Below are positions 37,600 to 48,571 of a stretch of DNA of 64,000 bases, one piece after another. The notes beneath the pieces are model-generated. The model saw only the letters and a list, made by a program, of their open reading frames with translations, was not told the origin of the DNA and ran no database searches. This DNA is from Raphanus sativus. Taxonomy: Eukaryota; Streptophyta; Magnoliopsida; Brassicales; Brassicaceae. The stretch is taken from assembly GCF_000801105.2 (NCBI RefSeq), contig NC_079517.1:17679579-17743578 (forward strand), read 5' to 3'. The position numbers were made by a program, and so were the translations under genes. Every line of letters starts with the position of its first letter. The stretch's first letter is position 1.

Positions 37600-40035
37600 A
37601 TGGGGTTTACTACCAAAGGTCAACCCTTTCTCTGTTTCACACCTCTTAATCTGATCAACACCAACACTGATCAGCTTCAGGCTTCACTTCGAAGCCACAT
37701 TCTCCTTCACCTAGTCATATACATCCTCTTCTTTATCTCTCCAGGCTCTAGCCAAGCTTGGGACGGTGTAGTGATCACACAAGCTGATTACCAAGGTCTT
37801 CAAGCGGTCAAGCAAGAGTTTATTGACCCAAGAGGCTACTTGAGAAGCTGGAACGGTTCTGGTTTAAATGCTTGCTCTGGAGGTTGGGCTGGAATCAAAT
37901 GTGCTCAAGGTCAAGTTATAGTGATTCAGCTTCCATGGAAGTCTCTTGGAGGTAGAATCTCTGAGAAAATAGGACAGCTTCAAGCTCTACGTAAGCTTAG
38001 TCTCCATGACAACAACCTAGGAGGCTCAATTCCATTGTCTTTAGGACTCATTCCTAATCTCAGAGGAGTTCAGCTTTTCAACAATCGTCTCTCCGGCTCC
38101 ATCCCTGCTTCTCTAGGTCTCTCTCCTTCCCTTCAAACCCTTGATCTCAGCAGTAACCTTCTTTCTGAAGCTATTCCACAGAATCTTGCTGATTCTACTA
38201 AGCTTCTTAGGCTTAACCTTAGCTTCAACTCACTCTCTGGTCAAATCCCAGTGAGTCTCTCTCGTTCTTCTTCTCTTCAGTTTCTTTCCCTTGACCACAA
38301 CAACCTCACTGGTCCAGTTTTAGACACTTGGGGTAACAACTCTTCTCCTAGTCTCCGTGTCCTGTCTCTTGACCACAACTCTCTCACTGGTCCATTCCCA
38401 TTTTCTCTCTGCAAGTTACTTCAGCTGCAAGACTTCTCCCTTAGTCATAACAGGATCGGTGGAACCCTACCTTCCCAGTTAAGCAAACTCACTAAGCTTA
38501 GAACAATGGATATTAGCAGTAACATTGTTAGTGGTCAGATTCCTGTAACCCTAGGGAACATTTCTTCTCTTACACATCTAGATTTTTCTCAAAACAAACT
38601 CACCGGAGAGATTCCTGTTTCATTGACTGATCTCAAAAGCCTTACCTTTTTTAATGCCTCTTACAACAACTTATCTGGTCCTGTTCCTACTCTCTTGTCC
38701 CAAAAGTTCAGTTCCACCTCTTTTATGGGAAACTTACAGCTTTGTGGATACAGTGTTACAACCTTGTGTCCTGCTCTAAATCCTCCTCCCCCGGCATCAT
38801 CCCACAGGAGTCTGAGTACCAAAGATATCATCCTCATTGCTGCAGGAGCACTCATCATAGTTCTGGTTATCCTTGTATTTGTTCTCCTCTGTTGCTTGCT
38901 GAGGAAGAAACCAGACAAATCCAAACCTAAGGGGGAAGAGGCTGGACCTGGAGCTGCGGCTGCAAAGACAGAGAAAGGAGGGGAAGCTGAATCTGGAGGA
39001 GGAGACCCAGGAGGGAAGCTAGTTCACTTTGATGGGCCGATGACGTTCACTGCAGATGATCTTCTGTGTGCAACAGCAGAGACTATGGGGAAAAGTACTT
39101 ATGGAACAGCTTACAAAACTACACTTGAAGATGGAAGCCAAGTTGCAGTGAAGAGATTGAGGGAAAAAATCACCAAAAGTCAGAAAGAGTTTGAGAACGA
39201 GATTAATGTACTGGGACGAATCAGGCATCCGAACCTTCTTGCACTTCGAGCTTATTACTTGGGACCCAAGGGAGAGAAGCTTGTGGTTTTTGATTACATG
39301 CCTAGAGGCAGTCTTGCCACATTCCTCCATTGTAAGAACCTCCAACTTCGATTGAAAAAACATAACATTTTTTGTAACTAACGTTTTAATGTTTTTGAAA
39401 CTGCAGCAAGAAGACAAGATGTTTATATCAACTGGCCTACAAGGATGAGTTTAATAAAAGGAATGACTCGTGGGTTGTTCTACCTTCACACGCACGCAAA
39501 TCTCATCCATGGAAACCTAACATCAAACAATGTACTTCTGGATGGAAACATCAACGCAAAGATCTCAGACTACGGTCTTTCAAGACTAATGACAGCATCA
39601 GCAGGATCAAGCGTGATAGCAACAGCTGGTGCGTTAGGCTACAGGGCACCTGAGCTTTCAAAACTGAAGAAAGCCAACACCAAAACCGATGTGTATAGCC
39701 TTGGCGTGATCATATTGGAGCTTTTGACTGGCAAGACTCCGAGCGAGGCTTTGAACGGTGTGGACTTGCCTCAATGGGTTGCTGCTGCGGTTAGAGAAGA
39801 GTCGACTAATGAGGTTTTTGATGTGGAGCTGTTGAATGATGTGAACACTGTGGGAGATGAGATGTTGAATACACTGAAACTGGCTTTGCATTGTGTGGAT
39901 CCTACACCGTCAGCAAGACCTGAAGCTCAACAAGTTATGACACAACTCAGAGATATTAGGCCTGAAGAGACATCAGAAACAACATCTGAACCGTTGATTG
40001 ATGTTCCTGAAGCTTCTGCTTCCACAAGTCAATAG
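37600..40035 (+). CDS. IMK3: LRR receptor-like kinase, IMK3/MRLK type, two exons, 786 aa
   Basis: Exon 1 is 37600-39331 and exon 2 39407-40035; together 2,361 nt, 787 codons. There is a hydrophobic signal segment at about residues 33-52, an LRR N-terminal cap, and about ten leucine-rich repeats ([16 protein letters not shown] and similar) up to residue 370. Then come a Pro-rich juxtamembrane stretch, one membrane span (about 408-436), a Gly/Lys-rich linker and a protein kinase domain (about 486-765). VAVKRL supplies the ATP-site lysine. The catalytic loop is HGN in place of HRD and the metal motif is DYG in place of DFG, as I recall for the Arabidopsis protein, which was reported to phosphorylate AGL24 in meristems. 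By position it is the counterpart of At3g56100. The signal peptide region is longer than in Arabidopsis as I remember it. Confidence 0.93.
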
Positions 40036-40331
40036 ATAAGAGTGGAGATTTTTGATAGTTGTTGAAATTCTTTGATTCTTCAAGTAGTCTTGAATTTTAA
40101 CCATCTTGTCTTTAGTTTGTGTCTGTGTATTGGCTATGCTTCATTGTTCATTAAACAGAGTTCTCTGTTTTGTCAATCTTGACTGGAAAACTGAGAGCAG
40201 AAACTAAAATTTGGGTTTGTAAGAAGGTACTATAGGAATACAGAGAGATGACTGATGTAATACATACAAAGTTGCCAAATCATTAACACATACAAAGTTG
40301 CAGAGAAGCGTAATCGTTTAAACTTGTGTAA

Positions 40332-40376
40332 GAGAGTGACAAAGATTTTTTTTTTTTTTTTGAGAGTGACAAAGAT
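40332..40376 (-). mobile_element. tail-only retroposition scar 6
   Basis: GAGAGTGACAAAGAT is perfect at 40332-40346 and 40362-40376, flanking 15 T. It lies about 300 bp downstream of the receptor-kinase stop. Confidence 0.7.
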
Positions 40377-40678
40377 AAAACGTTTCTGCTTTATTACTGT
40401 GTATTTTAGATGATTTACCATGAGTGTTTTATAATTTAATTTATAGATGAGAAGAGGAGAAAACACTATAGAGTGGTTGGCTATCCTTGTCTAAGATGAC
40501 ACAACTGTAATTTCTGTAAAGATTGGAGATAAACAATTTAGAATGTCTTCTTTTCCAGGTACAAACTAAAATCTTGATTTTGATCATGGTTATCTGCTTT
40601 TTTAACTTGCTTTAAGTTTAGGCTACGGTCATAAGGTTTTTTTTGGTTTCAAGATTACGGTCAAATTTCCAAATTGGA

Positions 40679-41288
40679 ATTGGTGTGGGCACGGACCAAA
40701 TATCTAGAATTTGGAGCGAATATCTAGAATTTTAAGGATATTTGTGATCCGATCTATCCCATATGAATACTAGATTTTTCGATTCAATCTGATCCGTGAT
40801 ATTTTGGATATTCAGTGTTACGGATATCCAGAAATCAGTATATTTTACCGAATATCTTATTCGATCTCTCGATCCGGTAAAAAATAATTAAAATTTTCAA
40901 TTTTTCAAATATATTTTAAAAAAGGAAAATTTTAATATAAAATAAAGATATTTCATTACAAAATTGTTTAGAAAATAGATACTTTTGAAAATTTAGTGAC
41001 CAAATAAATAATTTACTGGATAAAATAGCTAAATATATATATATATATATATAGAGATATTAAATTATATATATTTTTATATATACATAAATATGCATAT
41101 GTACATTACGGATCATATCGGATATTCGTTTAATTTTAAATGAGTATTTGTTATTTATTCCTTATTTGACAGATATTGAATTTTAGTATTTGTTTGATTC
41201 GTAAATTTGTAGATATCCGGAATTTTTGGATCGAATAGAACCGAATAGCGGAACGAATCAAATTTTACGGATATTTCGTCTACCTCTA
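40679..41288. mobile_element. hAT-like MITE with GGATATCCG-type subterminal words
   Basis: The left end GTGTGGGCACGGA and the right end reverse-complemented TAGAGGTAGACGAAATATCCG resemble one terminal theme. ATCCGATC/GGATATTCG words fill both flanks of an AT-rich core. No target duplication is confirmed. Confidence 0.45.
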
Positions 41289-42009
41289 GTTACCATTAAA
41301 ACAACTGTATCGTATCTTTTACCTTTTATGACGATGGTTTTTATAGCATCACAAAGCTCTAGTAGTTTCCAGTCGCCATGTTTTTAGCGTCTTATTCTAG
41401 AAACAGTGAATGGAAAATTTTATTCACGCTAAATTGTATTTTCTAAGACAGTTGACGCTGCTGCAGCATCTCCAAAAAAACAGGGTTGTAAATCTTCTAG
41501 ATGGAGTTTTCATAATCTCTCACTCGGGTCTGATTCTAAATTAGACCGGTCTCATTGTTATCTTTAGAGCCTGTGAAGCTCAACCACAAAATAAACGTTT
41601 TTTCATCCGGATGAGCCATATAGATGAACCATTTCAATGAATTTTATGTTATGTTCTTTACTTTTATTTCCATCCAAATGAGTTTAATAAACAAATTACA
41701 AATATACAATTGCTTTGATTTAAACATATGTTTAATGTTAATTTTAAATATATTAATTTTTATTATTTAGTCTAAAATATGGTTACACTAAAATTATTTT
41801 GAAATTAGCATTTTGACATTAATTAATTATTATTTCATATAAATTTATAAAATTTTATGTAGTTTTGCATTAAAATTTTACTATAATAATAACTTCTAAG
41901 AAACAAAAAGTTTGATAAACATATACTTCAAAAATTTTAGAGTTTCAAATTAAATAGTGTATTAATAATAAGCTGATTATAATATTCGAATAAATATATC
42001 TAAAAGTAG

Positions 42010-42620
42010 TTTTCCTGTTTTGACAGAAAATGAATTTTTTTTTGTTTTAGGAGAAAGCAAATTTTTTTTTAAATTTTGACACGAAAATTTAATTTTCCAT
42101 TTTTGGAAGGAAAATAAGATTTCTGGTTTTGGCAGTCCGGTTTTGTCAAAGGAAAAAAGGTTGCGAGGTTTTGTTGGAAAAATAAGATTTTGGTTTTTGC
42201 GGGAAAACACGTTTTGGCGTAAAAATGTTTTTTTGCAATTTTAACAGGAAAATATTTTTTGGCGGGAAAACACATTTTTGCGGTTTTGACGGGAAAACAT
42301 TTTTTGCTGAGAAAACGCATATTTGCAATTTTAACGGAATTGCATTTTTGCGGGTCTGACGAGAAACATGTTTTTGCGGTTTTCCAGAAAATGCATTTTT
42401 TGTTTTGGTGGGAAAACACATTATTGCGGTTCGTTATTTTGGCGGGAAAACGCTTTTTGCTGAGATAACGCATATTTGCAATTTTTACGGAAAATGCGTT
42501 TTTGCGGGTCTGGCAAAAAAACACATTTTTGTGATTTTGGCGGGAAAATGTGTTTTTTTTGTTTTGGTGGGAATATACATTTTTCGGTTTGTAGTTTTGG
42601 TCACAAAATTTGTTTTTGTG
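42010..42620. repeat. degenerate minisatellite based on TTTTGGCGGGAAAA
   Basis: About twenty copies of a 25-35 bp unit, each roughly a TTTTGRCGGGAAAA core, a short spacer and ATTTTTGCGGT, follow one another with variation. The reverse strand is open in several frames and gives spurious Lys/Phe/Pro-rich ORFs. It has no likeness to known coding repeats. Confidence 0.75.
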
Positions 42621-43177
42621 GTTTTGTCATTTTTCGTGAGTGATAAAATAAAATTAGATTAAATTTGTAAGTTGTAAATTATATTAGAGATATAATAGAT
42701 ATTATGTCATTTTGAATGAATCATCTACATTCAAATAATTCAATTTGGATCAGCCAATTGATTTTCAAAACTAAGCCTAAATTTTTAAAACTCATTCCAA
42801 TGATCCGTCTAGAAGATTTGTGTGTTTTAATGCCTAAACGAGAACAATACTCTTATTTTCATCCGAATTTGCTCATTCAGATGGAGAAACGAACAATCCT
42901 TGGTATAAAAACTGTTTATTCAAATGATCCAATCAGATACAATTTTGATAAATTGGCATAATTTTATCATAAACTAAATACTTATAGTCCTTTTGAAAAA
43001 TCTACATTTTAATGACCAAGAAAAAATCCTATTTCGCTTCTTCCTTATTACAGGGAAAAAGCTGAAAAGTTGAAAGAGAAACGTCAAAAACAAGAGGGGG
43101 ACATATCAACGCAAATACCAACGCAGCAATCAATACAAAAAATATCTTCCAGCAAAGCAATAACACCACAAGCCAAC

Positions 43178-43261
43178 CACGCGCCTCCATCCAACTCTCA
43201 ATCTCATCCACCCACGTGTCGAGAATCCACAGCCTCATCATCCACATAACCTCGCTTTATA
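43178..43261 (+). promoter_or_regulatory. ferritin promoter: candidate IDRS, G-box and TATA box
   Basis: CACGCGCCTCCAT (43178-43190) resembles the iron-dependent regulatory sequence of plant ferritin genes as I remember it (CACGAG-CC-CCAC type). A G-box CACGTG follows at 43213-43218 and a TATA-like TTTATA at about 43256-43261. A GA-rich leader (GAGAGAGAGAGAGA) precedes the start codon at 43355. Inference only. Confidence 0.4.
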
Positions 43262-43354
43262 GTCTCCTCTCCGCCACAAGTCGCCTCCACACAAACCCTT
43301 CCTTCTTCTCTCTTCCCATTTCTTCGCTTCAGAGAGAGAGAGAGAGATTCAAAA

Positions 43355-44792
43355 ATGCTTCTCAAAGCTGCTTCTTCGTTCTCCCTCATGAACGTTCACG
43401 GTGTGAAGAAGGACATCTCTCCTCTCTTCACCTCCGGGAAAAACCTCTCCTTCTCTGTTCGCGCCTCCACGCAGCCACTAAGCGGCGTCGTTTTCGAGCC
43501 GTTTGTGGAAGTGAAGAAGGAACTCGATCTCGTCCCTTCGAGTCCGCAGATCTCTCTTGCTCGACATATGTACTCCCCTGAGTGCGAAGCCGCCGTGAAT
43601 GAGCAGATCAAGTAAGCTCTCCCTCCTTTCACGTGTTAGGATTGTAACGAACTGTGTTAATAAGTCTCATGCTTTGATCTCTTGTTTTTTTTTGCTGCAG
43701 TGTGGAATACAACGTGTCTTATGTGTATCACGCTTTGTACGCTTACTTCGATCGTGACAACGTTGCTCTCAAAGGTCTTGCCAAGTGAGTGGGAAGCGTT
43801 TGAGAGTTTTTACTAAAGTTTTGTGTCTTTGTTTTTGATTAATGAGTGAGTTGTGTTGTGTTGTTGTCAGGTTTTTCAAGGACTCGAGTGTGGAAGAACG
43901 AGACCACGCTGAGATGTTGATGGAGTATCAGGTCCTTTGCTAATAATGCGTTTTTCATGTTTCACCAAATCTTTGATTGATCTTAGTTTCTGACACCGTT
44001 TTATGGTTTATGTTGTAGAACAAACGTGGTGGGAGGGTTAAGCTACAGCCTATGGTGATGCCTCAGTCTGAGTTTGACCACGCTGAGAAAGGAGATGCTC
44101 TCTATGGTAAAGCTCTTTCTCATTTCTGAGGATTTTCATTTATAAATTATTAGTTGTTTCATATTAGCTTTGGAAAGGTTGTGACTTTTTCATAAGAAAT
44201 GGATACCCTTTTTGTGGAATATTATGCATAGTTTGCAAAATAATTATTATGATTGTTCTTTGTTTGTTGCAGCCATGGAGTTGGCTCTATCATTGGAGAA
44301 ACTGGTCAATGAAAAACTCCTAAACCTGCACAGTGTAAATACTCCTACTCCTTGGATCTAGTTCTTGTTTTATTGCAGTCTAATGTTTCTAAGAAATAAT
44401 ACAAATTTGTATTTGAATAATATGAAACAAACAGGTGGCTTCCAAGAACGATGATGTCCAGTTGGCCGATTTCATTGAGAGCGAGTTTTTGAACGAACAG
44501 GTAAAACATACAAACAAATGAATGAACACGTTCTATGTTAGTGGGAAAGATGTAAAGCCTGTCCAAAAGGGAATCTAATGGAGTTAAAATTAACAATTAC
44601 TTGCGCAGGTTGAAGCAATTAAGAAAATCTCGGAATACGTCTCTCAACTCAGAAGACTCGGCAAAGGACATGGTAACCATTAGTGTTCTCACTTTAAAAT
44701 AATAAAACGCATTATTCATTTCGTTCACTTCATGGCTTACACTTTGTTTTATGTGTTCAGGGACATGGCATTTCGATCAGAAGCTTCTCTAA
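43355..44792 (+). CDS. FER3: chloroplast ferritin, eight exons, complete (237 aa)
   Basis: Exons: 43355-43611, 43701-43784, 43871-43931, 44019-44106, 44273-44334, 44435-44500, 44609-44672 and 44761-44792; sum 714 nt. The protein stores iron as a 24-mer shell in plastids. It has a transit peptide (about residues 1-48), the plant extension region ([19 protein letters not shown]) and the four-helix ferritin fold with ferroxidase-site residues in [38 protein letters not shown] and later helices, ending [10 protein letters not shown]. The C-terminus stops right after LL; the Arabidopsis protein continues with a few Ala residues, and GCTGCTGCT still lies after the stop. The N-terminus resembles FER3 (At3g56090) more than FER4. 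The eight-exon structure is the standard plant ferritin layout. Confidence 0.95.
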
Positions 44793-44910
44793 TAAACTGC
44801 TGCTGCTTAAGCTATTTTTGGTTGTATCTCTAATAAACTGCTGCTGCTGCTTAATCTATGGTTGTTGTACTCTCTTTAGAAACTGGTGTTGCTTAATCAC
44901 TTTTGGCTGA
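44787..44910 (+). repeat. three tandem units of about 41 bp over the ferritin stop codon
   Basis: Units begin CTCTAATAAACTGCTGCTGC at 44787 and 44828, with a diverged third at about 44870 (CTCTTTAGAAACTGGTGTTGC). Each contains a CTGCTGCTTAA-like word, the presumed old coding end. The first unit supplies the present stop. Confidence 0.7.
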
Positions 44911-46316
44911 GGGTATTTTTATGCATTTAGTTTTGTTTGCTCACAAACCTTTGACTAATAAGTTCATTTTACTTGAGGTGAAAATTAATGTTAACCAAAT
45001 TCATATCTAATTTGGTTTGGTCAACAAAACATGATTTTTTCAACCTTTTTTTTTTTTGAACAAACTCTTTTCCATTAAAACTTAAGAAAACAGAGTCCAA
45101 GGTTCATTACAGAGCAATTCGCCATGTGGTTACATGATTATCATTCCTTACCCTTGTTTCCTTTGCAAGTCTATCAACATAGGCAACAAAAGATCTTTGA
45201 ACATACAGAAAAGAGTAGTGGCTTCCCTACTCTTGCTTCCTTTGCAAGTCTATCAACGTAGACAAAAAAAGCCTTTTTACATACTGGAAAGAGTAGTCGT
45301 GGCTTTGAGGCTACCTTATTTTCACATTGTCAGCTAGTATTGTGATTGCCTCATTACCATACTATTCCATTTGATCTTCAGCTGTTTGATGAAGATTTAG
45401 GAAGTCAAACAACTGCGTTTACAATAAAAGTGATTTGTCTATATGATAAACAATTCACTCAATTGCCTCTGCCTCCATAGATGTGTTAGTAGGGAGTATT
45501 GATGATCGTCCTTCCTTGCAGAATTTTTAGGGAAACGGTACAGGTTTAGTAATTCAACCATTTACTCAAATTCACATTGCAGAGAGGAAGAAATCTAGTG
45601 GTAAAGGAGTGTTTGGTAATCACTTCTCATTCCACATTGATTGGGTTCACGACAAAGAGGTGAGAAACCACCTTCTTAGACCGGAAAAAATAGAAAGAAG
45701 AAAATTTTAGAGATTCAACAAAGATATGATGAGCATCAAACAGGAAGAAACCAAAACTCTTAGAAATTGGATCATACGTTGTTCAGTTGCTATACTGGTG
45801 GCAGAGAAATATGTGAAAAGGCGTGAACTTGCATAGGGCTCTGAACCAAGAATCTTATCAATCATTGTGAAATGGGATAACTGGTCTGGCCTCTATATTT
45901 TGTCCAAATGAGTTCATGATCATGTCCAACAAAAAAAAAAGCGAGAATTGAAATGAATACAGATTGACCTTTCTATATAATCTGGTGAGCAACATATCGA
46001 ATGTTTATAGATATATAGTGGATGTGTGCAAGTTTTAGACAATTAAATGACCCAAAAAGCAAAAACAAAAACATTTGGCATCCTTTGCTTTCCACCTCAC
46101 TCCAAAGTTCAAGAGTTTACAAAGACAGTTAAAAGGCCCTCTAATAACCATTTAAAGAAGAAAAAAGATAACATTTCACAATTACAGTTACTGAAAATTA
46201 TGAACATTATGACATGAGAATAATAACATTTCGAGGCACCCGATCGATGGAGCATAGAGGAAAAAATAGGTTTTAAAAGAGAGATACCAAAAACATTTCT
46301 TTTGTTATCTTTTAGG
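44911..46316. other. intergenic region between the convergent ferritin and TBL genes
   Basis: 45043-45130 begins with a poly-T run followed by GAACAAACTC; on the minus strand it looks like a retroelement 3' end. 45152-45306 is a tandem duplication of about 78 bp (CTTTGCAAGTCTATCAAC twice). The rest carries no gene. Confidence 0.45.
45043..45130 (-). mobile_element. possible 3' end of a non-LTR retroelement
   Basis: Read on the minus strand, the sequence ends in GAGTTTGTTC and an A run. ACATGATT occurs at both sides (about 45028 and 45132) as a weak 8-bp duplication candidate. No coding is seen. Confidence 0.3.
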
Positions 46317-48571
46317 TCACGAACGGGAAATAATACGTGTGTAAAGGAACTCGTTCCACGTATCAGGCAAACCAGGAAGACACCAATGGATACAATCAGC
46401 GTAAGTGTTTGGATCGGCTTGTTGCTCCGGCGTCAGCATTTTGCCTTGTCGGATTGTGTGAACCGACGTGTGAGCATCTTTCCTGTATTCGGACAGTCTC
46501 GTAATGTTGAGGAAGTAAACCGGAACTTTAAGAGAATGCGTGACGTTTTCCGCTACTGAAAACAGCCTGTAGTCTGTTCCTACGCTGAAGGGCATTGACA
46601 TGTTGAGGATCGGTGTCGTCTCCAAAGCGCACTTTATCCCATCTGGATTCTCCCAATCCAAGCTCCTATGTTATAATAAACAACAGTATGCTTATGTTGT
46701 AGGCTTTTCATAGAATAAAAGACTTGTTATCTACTTTTTTTCTGGTATGCTTGATTCTCAAGTTAGGGCACTTGTGGTTTTATGTACCTATTAATGATTG
46801 TACATGTATTTTTTTTGTACTTTGGAAGGATTACTATCTAACTTCAAGTTGTGAGTAGTTTCATATTGTAAGCAAAGCATCACTAGCTATGATCACTTCA
46901 TCAATTATCCAAGCTCCTAAGATACAATAAACAATAATATGCTAAGTTGTAAAATTTTGTGGGCTTTAAGGGACAAGGACTTGTTATCTCCATTTCTAGT
47001 AGTTGCTTGGTGTTCAAGTTAGGTCACGTCTGAAATGGTTTCACCAGACAAAACCTCTCAAGTTGTGAGTAGTTTAATATTGTAAGCAAAGCATCACTAA
47101 CTACGATCAGTTAGTTCATCAAGCAAGTAAGCAAGACACAAGTTATCTTAAAGTGAAGTCTAAATGGCAGTCAAAGGATAAGTTACTTGATGTGGAGAGG
47201 AGACATGCTGGCGAAGAAAACAGTGGTACGTAGAGGATCTATATTGCGGTCCACCCAATCTCCCCAAGTCCTTAACACTCTCTGGTAAGCTACTGGCCGT
47301 GGGATCTCTTCGTACTCAGTGTCTCCTTTATCGAACGATCCTCGTCTGCTTGTTACACCATCTCATCAGTTCACAACTTTGTAATTTCCGTACACATATC
47401 GATACAGTCATTAATGTAGTAGCAGCACTTACAGAACTTTCATGGCGAATGTGTTCATCCACCAGATGTAAGTGTTGAATACAAGAAAGTCAACGCCTTT
47501 CCAGTTGACTCCATGCTTCTCTATTGACTCGGGCATTATTATACGGTTAAGTATACTGTGCATATTTGGATCATCTGAATTTGATTCCACCAAAAACGGC
47601 GCCCAATAAAACTCCACCGTTGCATTATAATCCTTTTTACATTTCAAAAACAATTTAATCACTAACTACTCTCATAATCCTATAAAACAAATTAATTAGT
47701 TGAAAATTACCTCGATTCTAAAGACAGAGAGAGAACCGGTTTTGTTCAAGCTCTTACGACCGGGAGGAACCACTGATTGAACCAAGCAAACCATAGATTC
47801 CCATTGATTCCGGTTAAGAGAGTCCCCAACGAACATCATTCTCTTGTTTCTTAGCTTCTCCAGCAGCAGTTTCGCTTTGAACCTTCACAAAACCAAGACA
47901 AATTAGACAAATTGAAACTAAACCAACCCAATAACCGATTGAAAAAACAGAGCATTTCCGGTTTACTTTGGTAAAGAGCAATCTCTGGGTTGCCATCTCC
48001 AGTTCTGATACAGAGAATCTTTTCTTCCGTTTCTCATGCACGTCACTTGCGCCGTCAAGAACTCACACTGATCCTCTTTGTACAACGGATGCGTCTCGTT
48101 ATCGAAAACCCATTCTCCGGTGAACAAGTCGCACTCCTCCGGCGGCAGTTCCACGTCGTCTTCTTCCTCCGCCGCAGCAAACATCTCAATCTTCTTCTCT
48201 TCCTCTGTTTTCGATGGCTCTGCTTCTCTCACTGACTCATGATCAAGGTCTGGGCTTTTGAGCGGTTCCTGAACTGGGTCTGCGTTTCCCGCGGAATCAT
48301 GAACTGGGTCTGAGTTCTTGATCGGTTCTTGGACTGGTAGTGCTGTGACCTCTGTGATCGGTTTAGCCTCCTCTTGGTTCTCTTGCACGTCGCTAGGTTT
48401 TGAGGTGGAGAAAGGGAACTCGGCGATGGATTTGACGTCTTCGTTGTACATAAAGATACCGAAGAGGAAAACAGAGAAGACGACTACGAAGATGGAGAGA
48501 TTACTGTTCTTCCTCTGTTTCATTGTCACTCCTGTTTCGAACAATGGAAACTTTCTTCTCCAGGGTTGCAT
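46317..48571 (-). CDS. TBL33: TRICHOME BIREFRINGENCE-LIKE xylan O-acetyltransferase, five exons, 494 aa
   Basis: Exons: 48571-47967, 47882-47711, 47632-47433, 47345-47187 and 46665-46317; sum 1,485 nt. It is a Golgi type II membrane protein: a short basic N-terminus, a membrane anchor ([18 protein letters not shown]), an acidic Glu/Pro-rich stem with repeated PVQEP words, then the TBL domain ([20 protein letters not shown], CxF and [10 protein letters not shown]) and the DUF231/PC-esterase domain. The catalytic GDS lies in [14 protein letters not shown] (about residue 221) and the DxxH in DCIHWCLPG (D469, H472). Arabidopsis TBL33 (At2g40320) acetylates xylan at O-3. I chose the upstream Met because it keeps the basic start; MKQRKNSN 16 codons later is also possible. 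Intron 4 holds a tandem duplication. Confidence 0.92.
46658..47130 (-). repeat. tandem duplication of about 250 bp inside TBL33 intron 4
   Basis: 46658-46908 and 46909-47130 share CCAAGCTCCTA, CAATAAACAA, GACTTGTTATCT, CAAGTTGTGAGTAGTTT and GTAAGCAAAGCATCACTA in order. The duplicated part starts at the first bases of exon 5, so a second acceptor-like TAG/GAGCTTGG lies at about 46918. Confidence 0.8.

Larger units (their letters stand above)
40377..43177. other. repeat-rich intergenic region between the kinase and ferritin genes
   Basis: It contains a hAT-like MITE (about 40679-41288) and a degenerate minisatellite (about 42010-42620). 41600-42000 and 42660-43020 are AT-rich, share loosely inverted words (for example GATGAACCATTT and AATGATTCAT types) and may be the ends of one larger element. 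No gene is seen. Confidence 0.5.

Noticed and set aside
42069..42662. Several ORFs of 69-151 aa across the minisatellite
   Set aside because: They only reflect the repeat period and lack of stops. Lys/Phe/Pro repeats on one strand and Gly/Lys/Phe on the other are not credible proteins.
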